From: Neogemmobacter tilapiae
GTDB taxonomy: Bacteria > Pseudomonadota > Alphaproteobacteria > Rhodobacterales > Rhodobacteraceae
DNA length: 64,000 nucleotides
NCBI RefSeq assembly: GCF_014652215.1
Contig: NZ_BMYJ01000005.1
Span: forward strand, 61,988-125,987
Direction of reading: 5' to 3'
The first letter of the stretch is position 1; every line of letters begins with the position of its first letter. A program made the translations under genes and the position numbers. The notes beneath the pieces were generated by a model that was not told where the DNA came from, ran no database searches, and saw nothing but the letters and a program-made list of their open reading frames with translations. Below are positions 18,422-27,460 of the stretch, in pieces.

Positions 18422-18739
18422 GTTCGATCCCCAAGGCGGAAAGGTTCCCGTTGTCTAGCCTGTGGGCCGGGGGGCGACAAGAACTTTCCCATGCCCCCGG
18501 ACCTTTGGCGCGAAGGTGGGCCATTGCCCACATTCCCTAGTGGTAAAGCCCACTTACCCCACCTGACCTAGGCTTTGGGTGGGGAAAACCGGACTGTGAC
18601 ATTGCTGCACCATTGGCCACGTTCTTCCCCCTGGTCGGTCTGTCGCGGTTGCAATCCCCCGCGCTGGAATGGAATAAAGGCATCCATACCCGCCCCGGAT
18701 TCCCCTGGGTCGGGCCGCACCTTGAGAAAGAGGGAAAAC
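18422..18739. other. Divergent intergenic region between DUF3576 and the porin gene
   Basis: This 318-bp stretch has no gene I can support. It holds a short hairpin AGTGG-N6-CCACT (18539-18554) and a pair CCCCACC/GGTGGGG (18557-18563, 18578-18584). A weak promoter-like TTGCAA (18649-18654) is followed 18 bp later by AATAAA, which would give the porin gene a leader of about 55 nt. The porin ribosome binding site is the AGAGGGA just before its ATG. Confidence 0.4.
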
Positions 18740-19657
18740 ATGAAAAAGATTCTTCTTGCCACGACGATGCTCGCTGGCTTTGCAGGCGCTGCTGCCGCTG
18801 AAGTGACCGTGACCGGTGAAGCCCGCATGGGTATCATCGATGATGGCGGCGTAAACGGCGCACAGTTCACCTCGCGCGTTCGCGTCAAATTCGTCATGGA
18901 AGGCGAAACCGACGGCGGTCTGGCTTTTGGCGCTGAAGTCCGTAACGACCAATCGAGCGGCAACGGCGGCACCATCGATATCGTCGACACCAACGACATC
19001 GACGGCGACGGCAACGTTACCGAAGTGATCACCACGATCAACAACGGCACCACCGGCACCACCAATGGTGATTCGGTTGTCTACATTTCGGGCGCTTTCG
19101 GCAAGCTGTCGATGGGCGACGTGGGCACCGCTGCTGACAACATCGTTGGCAACGTGTCGGGCGTTGGCTTGACCGGTCTGGGCGACTACAACGAACTGGG
19201 TTACCTGGGCAACGATAAAACTGCTGCCAAGTATGAATACACCTCGGGTGCATTCACCGGCGCTCTGTCGGTTGGCCAGCAGTATGACGGCGTTGACGCG
19301 ACGGTCTCGATCGCTGTGAAATACGCAGCAGAGACCTTCTCGGTTGCTCTGGGTTACGAAGATGCAGACGGCGACGACCAGCTGACGCTGGGTGCTGATG
19401 CAACGTTTGGCGCCGTCACTGCAAAAGTGCGCGTTGCTGATCAAGACAGCGCTGCTGACACCCGCGCTGCTGTTTCGATCGACTATGTTGCTGGTGCTAC
19501 GACCTTCACCGCTTTCTACGCCGATCACGGCACGGACGACGGTTTCGGCATCGGTGCAGCCTATGACCTGGGCGGTGGCGCTTCGGTTAAAGGCGGTATC
19601 GTTGACACCGATCTGGGCGACACCGCGTTCGACCTCGGCGTCGCGATGACGTTCTAA
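18740..19657 (+). CDS. Outer-membrane porin (Rhodobacter type)
   Basis: A 305-residue general porin. It has a signal peptide MKKILLATTMLAGFAGAAAA, then a mature protein beginning EVTVTGEARMGIIDDGG. The rest consists of alternating beta-strand segments rich in acidic turns, ending in the C-terminal aromatic VAMTF that is the outer-membrane insertion signal. The length and the N-terminal sequence fit Rhodobacter 16-stranded porins. Codon choice is strongly uniform, as expected for an abundant protein, and a strong UUCG terminator follows. Confidence 0.92.
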   Translation: MKKILLATTMLAGFAGAAAAEVTVTGEARMGIIDDGGVNGAQFTSRVRVKFVMEGETDGGLAFGAEVRNDQSSGNGGTIDIVDTNDIDGDGNVTEVITTINNGTTGTTNGDSVVYISGAFGKLSMGDVGTAADNIVGNVSGVGLTGLGDYNELGYLGNDKTAAKYEYTSGAFTGALSVGQQYDGVDATVSIAVKYAAETFSVALGYEDADGDDQLTLGADATFGAVTAKVRVADQDSAADTRAAVSIDYVAGATTFTAFYADHGTDDGFGIGAAYDLGGGASVKGGIVDTDLGDTAFDLGVAMTF

Positions 19658-19681
19658 TCCTTAGGGATCAGACAAGATGGG

Positions 19682-19705
19682 GGGCGGGCTTCGGCTCGCC
19701 CTTTC
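19682..19705 (+). terminator. Intrinsic terminator of the porin gene
   Basis: GGGCGGGC (19682-19689), a UUCG tetraloop, and GCTCGCCC (19694-19701) form an 8-bp stem with one G-U pair, followed by TTT. Confidence 0.85.
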
Positions 19706-19735
19706 CATTTGTGGCAAGGCGATTCGGAGGCGGGC

Positions 19736-20395
19736 ATGGCGCTGGCAGATATTTTGGCGCGGGTGTGGGCGGCAGAACTGGCGGCGGGGCGTTCGCCCCA
19801 TTCGGTGACCTTGATCGCGGTTTCCAAGGTGCAGCCATTGGAACGGGTCGTTGTCGCGCTGGACGCAGGCCAGCGGGTGTTTGGCGAAAACTACGTTCAG
19901 GAAGCCGCAGGCAAATGGCCCGACCTGCGGGCGCGCTATCCCGGCACGCAAGTCCACTTGATCGGCCCCTTGCAGACCAACAAGGCGAAACAGGCTTTTG
20001 ATCTGTTCGATGCCATCCAGACGGTCGACCGTATTTCCCTTGCCGAAAAGATCGCGCGACTGGTGCAAGCCCAAGGGCGCTGCCCGGAACTGTTCGTGCA
20101 GGTCAATACTGGGGCCGAGCCGCAAAAGGCAGGCATTCTGCCCGACGAGACTGAATCATTTCTGAAAACGCTGGCTGCAATGGATCTGCATCCCAAGGGT
20201 CTGATGTGCATCCCGCCAGAAGGCGAAGATTCCATCCCGCATTTCCAGCAACTGGCCAAGATGGCCCAAGACAACGGCCTGAGCCAGCTTTCCATGGGGA
20301 TGAGCAGCGATTTCGAACAGGCCATCGCCTGTGGGGCCACGCATATCCGTGTTGGCAGCGCCTTGTTCGGCGCGCGGGATTATCAGCGGCAATAG
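19736..20395 (+). CDS. yggS: YggS/PLPBP family pyridoxal phosphate homeostasis protein
   Basis: A 219-residue single-domain alanine-racemase-fold protein that binds PLP and helps balance B6 vitamers and amino acids. The PLP lysine is in TLIAVSKVQP; other family blocks are FGENYVQEAAGKW, HLIGPLQTNKAK, the phosphate-binding LSMGMSSDFEQAI, and RVGSALFGAR. ATG 19736 is preceded by GGAGG. It converges with the extensin-like gene, and the two ends overlap by 13 nt. Confidence 0.93.
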   Translation: MALADILARVWAAELAAGRSPHSVTLIAVSKVQPLERVVVALDAGQRVFGENYVQEAAGKWPDLRARYPGTQVHLIGPLQTNKAKQAFDLFDAIQTVDRISLAEKIARLVQAQGRCPELFVQVNTGAEPQKAGILPDETESFLKTLAAMDLHPKGLMCIPPEGEDSIPHFQQLAKMAQDNGLSQLSMGMSSDFEQAIACGATHIRVGSALFGARDYQRQ

Positions 20396-21624
20396 GGACC
20401 GCGACCGGAGGCCACGTCAAAGTGCATGTGGTCTTCGTGATAGCCATCGGAACCCGGCCCGAGCGTCGTGTTAAAGACCCCGCAGGCGGCTTTGTGTGCG
20501 GCCTTCATCGCCGCCCCCAGCCCCTTATGGCCGAAATCGCCTTGCACGGTCAGCAATTGCCCATCGGCCAGAACCAGACCAGAAATGTCGATAGCGTTGC
20601 CGCGTCCGTGTTCGCTGATCTTATTGCCCCGCACATTGTTGCGCGGACGGCAGACGTAGTGCCCTGCCACCTGCAACTGCACCACCTCGTTCTTGCCGAA
20701 CTGCGGTTGCAGACCATTCTCGACCCAGGATTTCAACGCAATCGCCGTATCACAATCCAGATCGGCGGGTTGCGACAGTTTGACCCCCGCCACCGATGTT
20801 ACGCGGACAGGATCGGCAATCCCACAACCGCTGACCTTGGATGTGATCGGGGCCAAGGTCTGGCCTTTGATCGCCGGATCGCCACAGACCGAACCTTTCT
20901 TGCCCACGACGCCTGTCTTGCCGGGTTTGGCGGGCGTCACGACGGCGGCCTGAATGACCTCGGCCTCGGGTTGCAGTTTCACTTTGCGCTTTTTTTGCAC
21001 GGGACGCGCTTCGGGGCGAATGGATTCCTGAAGTCCTGTGGCCACCACGACTGGTTTTACCACCACGGCCTGATCCAGCCCTTCGGGCCGGGATTTCGGC
21101 CGCATGGCGGCGACCGTCTGCGGCAGGGAACGGGCCAATGGGCGCATCGCGGGCAAAGCTGCCGCACCAGCGGTGGAGGCAGTGGTCAAAATCTCAGGCG
21201 CGGTCGCGGCGGCCGGCGAAACGCTGACCGCCAAGGGTGAGGAGGGAAGTTCCGGGGCCATCGTCACAGCAATGGGCGAGGCGGGCAGAGGGGCGATGTC
21301 GGACAATGCAAAGGGCGGTTTGCCGAAGAGGCGGGGGGCGGGCCATTGCGGTGCTGGGGTGCCGTCGCGGGCGACCATCATCAGCGGGTCCGACAGATCC
21401 TGATTGCCGGGACGGGGTAGGGGCTTCTGGTTCGGAGCGATGGTTGCCGCAAATTCCTCACGCCGGATCAAGGGGCGGGGGATGGGCTGGATATCGTTAA
21501 CGGGGGCAAAGGACGGATCGGCCTTTTCCTCGACCGAAAGGGGACGTTGCAGGGGCCGCAGATCAGCCATCGCAGGCCAAGCCAAAGACCCGCAGAGCAG
21601 CGCCAGCGCCGTTTGTTTCAGCAT
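20383..21624 (-). CDS. Extensin-like family protein (exported)
   Basis: A 413-residue exported protein. The signal peptide (MLKQTALALLCGSLAWPAMA) is followed by a long proline-rich, low-complexity stretch (about residues 22-240) and a C-terminal extensin-like domain. That domain contains DLDCDTAIALKSW, HYVCRPRN, ISEHGRGNAIDISG and HEDHMHFD. The H...D and HxH pattern resembles the zinc ligands of LAS-type peptidases, so a peptidoglycan role is plausible but unproven. It lies 23 nt after the TyrA-family gene. Confidence 0.83.
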   Translation of the reverse strand: MLKQTALALLCGSLAWPAMADLRPLQRPLSVEEKADPSFAPVNDIQPIPRPLIRREEFAATIAPNQKPLPRPGNQDLSDPLMMVARDGTPAPQWPAPRLFGKPPFALSDIAPLPASPIAVTMAPELPSSPLAVSVSPAAATAPEILTTASTAGAAALPAMRPLARSLPQTVAAMRPKSRPEGLDQAVVVKPVVVATGLQESIRPEARPVQKKRKVKLQPEAEVIQAAVVTPAKPGKTGVVGKKGSVCGDPAIKGQTLAPITSKVSGCGIADPVRVTSVAGVKLSQPADLDCDTAIALKSWVENGLQPQFGKNEVVQLQVAGHYVCRPRNNVRGNKISEHGRGNAIDISGLVLADGQLLTVQGDFGHKGLGAAMKAAHKAACGVFNTTLGPGSDGYHEDHMHFDVASGRGPYCR

Positions 21625-21647
21625 CGTCCGTCCCCCTTGGGGCCGTT

Positions 21648-22565
21648 TCAGGTTTTCGGCGTGCGCCCAAAGTCGGGGGCAGCGGTATCCTGTCCGGCTT
21701 CGATGATCCCCCGCCGAATGGCCCTTGTCCGCGTGAAATACGCATGAAGGTGGTCCCCATCGCCCAGGCGGATCGCCCGTTGCAGCGCGAAGAGTTCCTC
21801 GGTGAACCGGCCGAGAATATCCAACGTTGCGTCCTTGTTCGTCAAGAACACATCGCGCCACATGGTGGGGTCACTGGCGGCAATCCGCGTAAAGTCGCGG
21901 AAACCCGCCGCCGAATACTGGATGACTTCGGAGTTTGAGACGCGGCGCAGGTCATCGGCGACGCCAACCATGGTATAGGCGATCAGATGAGGCGTATGGC
22001 TGACAACGGCCACGACCAAATCGTGGTGAGGGGCGTCCATCGTATCGACCTTGGCGCCGATGCTTTCCAAAAGGCCACGAAAGCGGGCCAAGGCGGCGGC
22101 GTCGGTTTCGGGCAAGGGGGTCAGCAACCACCAGCGGTTCTGGAATAGGGTGGCAAAGCCGGAACGGGGCCCGGAATATTCGGTGCCGGCCATGGGGTGG
22201 CCGGGAATGAAGTGAACGCCAGTCGGAATATGCGGGGCAACAGCATCAATAACCGCCTGCTTGACTGAACCAACATCGGTGACCGTAGCCCCCACCGCCA
22301 GATGCGGCGCGATTTCTTGGGCCAGTGCGCCCATTGCCCCAATGGGCACCGCCAGAACCACCAGATCGGCGCCCTGCACAGCCTTGGCCGCCGTATCGAA
22401 AACCCGGTCGCAAAGACCGATTTCAAGCGCCGTCGCCCGCGTCTCGGCGGTTTTGGCATAGCCTACGATTTCACCCGCAAAACCGCCTGCTCGCAGGGCA
22501 TGGGCCATGGACGAGGCAATCAGCCCCAGCCCGATCAACGCGACACGGTTGTAAATGACCGCCAT
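21648..22565 (-). CDS. Prephenate/arogenate dehydrogenase (TyrA family)
   Basis: Oxidatively decarboxylates prephenate or arogenate in tyrosine biosynthesis. The 305 residues comprise an N-terminal Rossmann domain (VALIGLGLIASSMAHAL), the catalytic HPMAGTE motif in FIPGHPMAGTEYSGP, and a helical C-terminal dimerisation domain. No chorismate mutase fusion is present. The start overlaps the hisC stop as TGATG, so the genes are co-translated. The substrate preference cannot be decided from sequence. Confidence 0.92.
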   Translation of the reverse strand: MAVIYNRVALIGLGLIASSMAHALRAGGFAGEIVGYAKTAETRATALEIGLCDRVFDTAAKAVQGADLVVLAVPIGAMGALAQEIAPHLAVGATVTDVGSVKQAVIDAVAPHIPTGVHFIPGHPMAGTEYSGPRSGFATLFQNRWWLLTPLPETDAAALARFRGLLESIGAKVDTMDAPHHDLVVAVVSHTPHLIAYTMVGVADDLRRVSNSEVIQYSAAGFRDFTRIAASDPTMWRDVFLTNKDATLDILGRFTEELFALQRAIRLGDGDHLHAYFTRTRAIRRGIIEAGQDTAAPDFGRTPKT

Positions 22566-23647
22566 CAGCGCGCCCCTTTGAATTGGCCAATGGCATGGGC
22601 CACACGGCGGCAGGCGGCCTCATCCCCCACGGTGATGCGCAGGCAGTGCGGCAGCTTATAGGACGAGACCTGCCGCACGATCAGGCCCTGCGATTGCAGG
22701 AATTCATCGCAAGCGGTGGCTTCTTCGGCGCTAGCAAAGCGGGCCAGCACGAAATTCGCCATCGAGACATCGGATTGCACGCCCATCTCGGCCAAAGCCT
22801 CGGCCAGCCAGACCCGCAGGCGGGCGTTTTCACTGCGGCAATGATCGACAAAGCCGCGGTCGCGCACGGCGGCCTCTGCGGCCTCTTGCTGGGCGGCGGA
22901 CAGGTTGAACGGCCCGCGAATGCGGTTCAGCACATCAATGACGGCTTGCGCCCCATAGCCCCAGCCAATGCGCAGCCCGCCCAGACCATAGATCTTGGAA
23001 AAGGTCCGCGTCATGAACGCGTTCGGCAGGCGCGTCGCCAGTTCCGCGCCGCCATCATAGCCTTCGACGAATTCGGCATAGGCCCCATCGATCACCAGCA
23101 TCGCCTGACGCGGCAGGCCTTTCGCCAGCCGCTCCAGTTCGGCCAGCGAAATCATCGTTCCGGTCGGGTTGGCCGGATTGGCCAGAAACACCAGCTTCGT
23201 AAAGGGGGAACAGGCCGCCAGAATGGCATCGACATCGACCACGCGATCGCGTTCGGCAACCTCAACAGGGGTCGCCCCGACAGCGAGGGCGCTGATGCGG
23301 TACATCAGGAACCCGTGTTCAGTATAAATCACCTCATCCCCCGGCCCGGCATAGGCCTGGCAGAGGAAGGTGATCACCTCATCCGAACCCACCCCACAGA
23401 TAATGCGGGCGGGGTCCAGCCCATGCACTTCGCCGATGGCTTGGCGGAGGCTTGCGTGGTCGGTGTTCGGATAACGGTGCAGATTGTGGACCGCCCGCGA
23501 AAAAGCCTCACGCGCCTTGTCGGAAGGGCCAAAGGGGTTTTCGTTCGACGACAATTTCACAATGTTCGACACGCCCGCCACATGGGCCTTGCCACCCTGA
23601 TACAGGGCGATGTCAAGGATGCCGGGCTGAGGGCGGATGTCGGACAT
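22565..23647 (-). CDS. hisC: Histidinol-phosphate/aromatic aminotransferase
   Basis: A 360-residue PLP aminotransferase. The substrate-recognition start [12 protein letters not shown] and the PLP lysine in [17 protein letters not shown] identify the HisC family. Being directly upstream of the TyrA-family dehydrogenase, it may also transaminate prephenate or phenylpyruvate, as many alphaproteobacterial HisC enzymes do. Which pathway dominates is not visible. Confidence 0.92.
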   Translation of the reverse strand: MSDIRPQPGILDIALYQGGKAHVAGVSNIVKLSSNENPFGPSDKAREAFSRAVHNLHRYPNTDHASLRQAIGEVHGLDPARIICGVGSDEVITFLCQAYAGPGDEVIYTEHGFLMYRISALAVGATPVEVAERDRVVDVDAILAACSPFTKLVFLANPANPTGTMISLAELERLAKGLPRQAMLVIDGAYAEFVEGYDGGAELATRLPNAFMTRTFSKIYGLGGLRIGWGYGAQAVIDVLNRIRGPFNLSAAQQEAAEAAVRDRGFVDHCRSENARLRVWLAEALAEMGVQSDVSMANFVLARFASAEEATACDEFLQSQGLIVRQVSSYKLPHCLRITVGDEAACRRVAHAIGQFKGAR

Positions 23648-23727
23648 GGGATTCCCTTGGCTGAAGTCATGGGCGTTCTAGCGGGGGGCTTGCGCCAAGG
23701 CCAGAAGCAAGTGGCGCGACTGCGACC

Positions 23728-24300
23728 TTAGGCTGCCGCGCGCAGCAGGGTGACCACAGTTTCGCCATAGCGGCGCTGGTCGATCAGGGTGAAACCGGCG
23801 GGAAGGGTGGGTTCGCTGCCTTCTTCCCAGACGATCAAGGCCTTCGCTGCGATCCAACCGCCAATCTGCGCCGCCGCCAGTGCGAGTTCCCCCAGCCCTT
23901 TCCCATAGGGTGGGTCCAGAAAGATCAAATCGAACGCGGCCCCGGTGTTCGTGGCCGGTTTCGTCGCATCCCGCCGCAGAACCTCGGTCGTCTCTTGCGC
24001 CTGCATCTTTTCGATATTTGCCTTCAGAAGCGCCAGCGCGACCTTGCCGTCATCGACAAAAGTCACATCCGACGCGCCGCGCGACAGCGCCTCCAATCCC
24101 AACGCACCCGTGCCCGCGAACAGGTCCAGCACCCGTTTGCCCCGCACCGGATCGGATTTGGCGGCGGCTTTGCCGTTCTGGATCAGGTTGAACATCGCCT
24201 CGCGCACCCGGTCGGATGTCGGGCGCAGATGGGCGGCGGGATCGCCTGCCCCTACGTCCGCCAGATGCAGCCCCCGCCGCGCCCCACCGATGATCCGCAT
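23728..24300 (-). CDS. rsmD: 16S rRNA guanine-966 N2-methyltransferase
   Basis: Methylates G966 of 16S rRNA during 30S assembly. The 190-residue SAM-dependent enzyme opens with MRIIGGARRG, has the SAM-binding VLDLFAGTGALGLEALSRGA, and the catalytic FLDPPYGKG. The start overlaps the upstream oxidoreductase stop by 1 nt (TAATG), so translation is probably coupled. Confidence 0.95.
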   Translation of the reverse strand: MRIIGGARRGLHLADVGAGDPAAHLRPTSDRVREAMFNLIQNGKAAAKSDPVRGKRVLDLFAGTGALGLEALSRGASDVTFVDDGKVALALLKANIEKMQAQETTEVLRRDATKPATNTGAAFDLIFLDPPYGKGLGELALAAAQIGGWIAAKALIVWEEGSEPTLPAGFTLIDQRRYGETVVTLLRAAA

Positions 24301-25508
24301 TATTTCAGCAGGCTTTTCAATTCGACCGACAGGTCCGAGACCTTGGCCGCATCCGCCGTCTTGCCCGATTCAATCAGCCGCTTGCCGACCATATAGGCGC
24401 GGGAATCGTTCATCGCATCGACGGCAATCAGCTTGTCGCCCTGATAATACCAGAAGGACACAGCATCCCCCGCAGGACCGCGCGTCACGATATGGTCATA
24501 CCCGGTCGAGAGGCCCGCAATCTGCAACTTCGTGTCATACTGGTCCGACCAGAACCAAGGCGCTGGCACATAATCCTTACCCGCTCCCAGCAGGTTGTCG
24601 GCCACCAGTTCGGCCTGATCAATGGCATTGCCCACCGATTCCAGCCGCATCCGCCCCTCACCCATCGGGAAGGACGCACAATCGCCTGCCGCCCAGACAT
24701 GGTCCGCCGAACAGCGCCCTTGGGCATCGGTCTTGATGCCATTGTCGATCTCGATCCCGGCCACTTCGGCCAGTCGCGTCGTGGGCAGGATGCCGACCCC
24801 GGCGATGACGAAATCGACCGGGATTTCCTTGCCCGAGGACAGTTTCGCCCCGCTCACCCGGCCCTCGCCCAGCAGGGTTTCCAGACCGACGCCCTCTAGG
24901 ATCATCACGCCCTGCGACATATGCAGATTGCGGAAATAGTCCGAAGTTTCCGCCGCCGCCACGCGCGAAAGGATCCGCCGCGACATTTCAACCAGCGTCA
25001 CATCGACGCCCAGTTTTGCCGCCACCGCTGCGGCCTCAAGCCCGATATAGCCGCCGCCGACGATCAAAAGCCGCTTGCCCGCCTGAAATTCCGCGCGCAT
25101 CGCATCGACGTCGGCCAAGGTCCGCACCGTGTATACCCCCGCCAGATCGCCACCCACGGCCGCAGGCAGGCGGCGTGGGATGGAGCCGGTGGTCAGCACC
25201 AACTCGTTATAGTGCAGCGACTCATTGTCGGAAAACCAGATCGTGCGGCTGTCGGTGTTGATGCTTTCCACCGGCTGACCCAAGCGCAGCGTGATGTTGT
25301 TTTCGACATACCATTCATCGCTGCGCAGCATCAGACGATCCAAGCCCATCTCGCCCAGCAGATAGCCTTTCGACAGGGGGGGGCGCTGATAGGGGGCAAC
25401 GGGTTCCTCGCCGATCAGGGTGATCTGACCGTCAAAGCCCTGCGAACGCAGGCGCGCGACCAAGGCCGCCCCGGCCTGCCCGGCCCCGATTGCCACGATA
25501 TGCGTCAT
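24300..25508 (-). CDS. FAD-dependent ferredoxin/rubredoxin reductase-like oxidoreductase
   Basis: A 402-residue flavoprotein of the rhodocoxin/putidaredoxin reductase group. It transfers electrons from NAD(P)H through FAD to a small iron-sulfur protein. FAD site IGAGQAGAALVARL is at the N-terminus and the NAD(P) site IVGGGYIGLEAAAVA near residue 150. A second FAD motif, HVWAAGDCASFP, is near residue 285. No ferredoxin or P450 gene is nearby, so the partner is unknown. The start at 25508 follows AAAGGG at a fitting distance. Confidence 0.88.
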   Translation of the reverse strand: MTHIVAIGAGQAGAALVARLRSQGFDGQITLIGEEPVAPYQRPPLSKGYLLGEMGLDRLMLRSDEWYVENNITLRLGQPVESINTDSRTIWFSDNESLHYNELVLTTGSIPRRLPAAVGGDLAGVYTVRTLADVDAMRAEFQAGKRLLIVGGGYIGLEAAAVAAKLGVDVTLVEMSRRILSRVAAAETSDYFRNLHMSQGVMILEGVGLETLLGEGRVSGAKLSSGKEIPVDFVIAGVGILPTTRLAEVAGIEIDNGIKTDAQGRCSADHVWAAGDCASFPMGEGRMRLESVGNAIDQAELVADNLLGAGKDYVPAPWFWSDQYDTKLQIAGLSTGYDHIVTRGPAGDAVSFWYYQGDKLIAVDAMNDSRAYMVGKRLIESGKTADAAKVSDLSVELKSLLK

Positions 25509-25588
25509 CGAATGCCCTTTCTGCTGGCCCTTTGTTCCCGGCAAACTATAACTGGCCCCAACACAACGCAACGCAACGAGGCCGAAAA

Positions 25589-26077
25589 ATGACGATTTCC
25601 GTGGGCGACAAACTGCCGGGCGCGAACCTTCTGCGCATGGGCGAAAATGGGCCAGAGGCGGTGGCTTTGGCCGACCGTCTGGCCGGCAAGAAGGTCGTGA
25701 TCTTTGGTCTGCCGGGGGCCTATACCGGCACCTGCACGACGGCGCATGTGCCGAGTTTCATGCGCAACAAGGACAAACTGGCCGCCAAGGGCGTCGATGA
25801 GGTGATCTGCGTTTCGGTCAACGATCCCTTTGTGATGAAGGCCTGGGGCGAATCAACGGGCGCGACGGCGGCCGGCATTTCGATGCTGGGCGATGCGGAT
25901 GGGTCGTTCACCAAGGCAATCGGCCTGAACTTTGATGCGCCGCCAGCGGGCCTGATTGGTCGGTCAAAGCGCTACGCCTTGATGGCCGACAATGGCGTGG
26001 TCAAGGTTCTGAACCTGGAAGAAAGCCCCGGCGTCTGCGACATTTCGGGTGGCGAGGCTATGCTGGACGCGATCTAA
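25589..26077 (+). CDS. Peroxiredoxin (Prx5/AhpE-like, glutaredoxin-fold)
   Basis: A 162-residue thiol peroxidase that reduces peroxides in the cytoplasm. The peroxidatic Cys lies in LPGAYTGTCTTAHVPSF, the Prx5-type PGAFTPTC motif; a second Cys near the C-terminus (GVCDISGGEAML) may resolve the disulfide. Start ATG 25589 trims a non-homologous extension. It diverges from the flavoprotein gene and is followed by a long stem-loop. Confidence 0.92.
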   Translation: MTISVGDKLPGANLLRMGENGPEAVALADRLAGKKVVIFGLPGAYTGTCTTAHVPSFMRNKDKLAAKGVDEVICVSVNDPFVMKAWGESTGATAAGISMLGDADGSFTKAIGLNFDAPPAGLIGRSKRYALMADNGVVKVLNLEESPGVCDISGGEAMLDAI

Positions 26078-26098
26078 GTCCGCTGTAAGACATTGATC

Positions 26099-26134
26099 GG
26101 GCGCGAAGGTCGGGTATCCCTGACTTTCGCGCCC
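26099..26134 (+). terminator. Long stem-loop after the peroxiredoxin gene
   Basis: GGGCGCGAAGGTC (26099-26111) pairs with GACTTTCGCGCCC (26122-26134), 13 bp with one G-U pair; the loop itself pairs as GGG-TAT-CCC. Only a weak pyrimidine tract follows, so it may be a terminator or an mRNA-stability element. Confidence 0.55.
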
Positions 26135-26183
26135 GCTCTCGTTTCGGCAGGTTCCGCCCATCGCAACGCAGGAGCCGCAGATC

Positions 26184-27104
26184 ATGCCGAACTGGACAAT
26201 CTTTGAAAATCCGCGCCTTGGGCCGCAAAGCATGGATGCCATCTTTGCCCGGATGGTCGGGCTGGAAATGGTCAGCCATACGGCGAAAGGCCTTGTCCTA
26301 AAGCTGGGCAACACTGAACTGCGGATCACGGGCAAAGACCTGACCTATGTTCGCAACGGCGAAGCGCTGGATGTGGAGTCCGGCACCATCACGGGAATCG
26401 AGTTGAAAGTTGGCGGTAAGGTGCTGGTGAAAGCCGGGGATCTTTCTGCCGGGGCGCAAACCTTCTGGGGGGCCTTTGCAGGCGACTTCGCGCCGGGCAT
26501 CCGGATGGCGCTGATGACCGGCAATGACGTGATCACTGGCTGCAAACAGGCCGATGCGCTGACCGGCGGGACGGGCAGCGACAGGCTGCTGGGCAAGGGT
26601 GGAAGCGATCAGCTGTATGGCGAGTTTGGCCATGACGAGTTGTTTGGCGGCAATGGGCAGGACTTTCTGAACGGGGACATTCAGAATGACCAGCTTTATG
26701 GCGGCAAGGGCAACGACACGCTGCTGGGTGGCGAAGGGGATGACCTTTTGTCGGGCGGTCTGGGCAAAGATTCCCTGACCGGGAACGGTGGCGAAGATCA
26801 ATTCGTGTTCTCGGCCAAACCCCTGCGCGGGCAGGCGGACGTGATCGTGGATTTTGTCGATGAGCAGGATACGATCCTGTTGAACGGCAATGTTTTCCAA
26901 GGGCTGGGGCCAGAAGGGCGCTTGCAGGCCAACCGCTTTTGCGGCGGCACCAAGGCGCTGGATGCCAAGGACCGGATCATCTTTGACGAAGCGACCGGCC
27001 GCGTCTGGTATGATGCGGACGGGTCGGGCAAGCAAAAGCAGGTCTTGGTCTTTACCCTGACGCCTGATCCCGACATCTGGGTGGACAGCTTTTTCGTCTA
27101 TTGA
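26184..27104 (+). CDS. RTX (hemolysin-type) calcium-binding repeat protein
   Basis: A 306-residue protein without a signal peptide. The N-terminal third is of unknown fold. Residues about 110-200 carry RTX nonapeptide repeats of the GGxGxDxLx type (GGTGSDRLL, GGKGNDTLL, GGEGDDLLS), which form a calcium-stabilised beta roll. A C-terminal part follows with KDRIIFDEATGRVWYDADGSG, common in type I secreted RTX proteins. It is a likely cargo of the exporter at 29.9-33 kb. Enzymatic activity is not recognisable. Confidence 0.85.
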   Translation: MPNWTIFENPRLGPQSMDAIFARMVGLEMVSHTAKGLVLKLGNTELRITGKDLTYVRNGEALDVESGTITGIELKVGGKVLVKAGDLSAGAQTFWGAFAGDFAPGIRMALMTGNDVITGCKQADALTGGTGSDRLLGKGGSDQLYGEFGHDELFGGNGQDFLNGDIQNDQLYGGKGNDTLLGGEGDDLLSGGLGKDSLTGNGGEDQFVFSAKPLRGQADVIVDFVDEQDTILLNGNVFQGLGPEGRLQANRFCGGTKALDAKDRIIFDEATGRVWYDADGSGKQKQVLVFTLTPDPDIWVDSFFVY

Positions 27105-27460
27105 TGCGGGCGCAACTCGCAAAGGCATTGAATGGGCTGGCCGTGGTCGGAATGAACCTCGGCGGCCCCAGCGAAAGCGTCCATCTTCGCGGCCAGTTTC
27201 AGGTCAAGGCTGGACAGGCCCTTGCAGGAATGTGTGGTCAGGGTCACATCGACCACATTGAAGGCGTTCTTCCATTCCGGGTGATGGTTCAGCTTTTCCG
27301 CCTCCAGTGCAGCGCGGGCCATGAAGCCCCAAGCCTCGCTGAAATTGCGAAATTTCCAGACCTTGCGGATGGCATCACGCTCATCGACGGCCTGCCAACC
27401 CTTTTCGCCCAAACCGGGCAGGGCGTCTTTGCGTTCAGCCTCGGTCAGTTTCTCAACCAT
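27098..27460 (-). CDS. phhB: 4a-hydroxytetrahydrobiopterin dehydratase
   Basis: Pterin-4a-carbinolamine dehydratase, which recycles the pterin cofactor of aromatic amino acid hydroxylases. The 120-residue protein has the signature EKLNHHPEWKNAFNVVDVTLTTH; the two adjacent His and the later His are the known active-site residues. Start ATG 27460 is chosen over upstream extension. It converges on the RTX gene with a 7-nt overlap, and its start lies within the last codons of the upstream GNAT gene. Confidence 0.93.
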   Translation of the reverse strand: MVEKLTEAERKDALPGLGEKGWQAVDERDAIRKVWKFRNFSEAWGFMARAALEAEKLNHHPEWKNAFNVVDVTLTTHSCKGLSSLDLKLAAKMDAFAGAAEVHSDHGQPIQCLCELRPHQ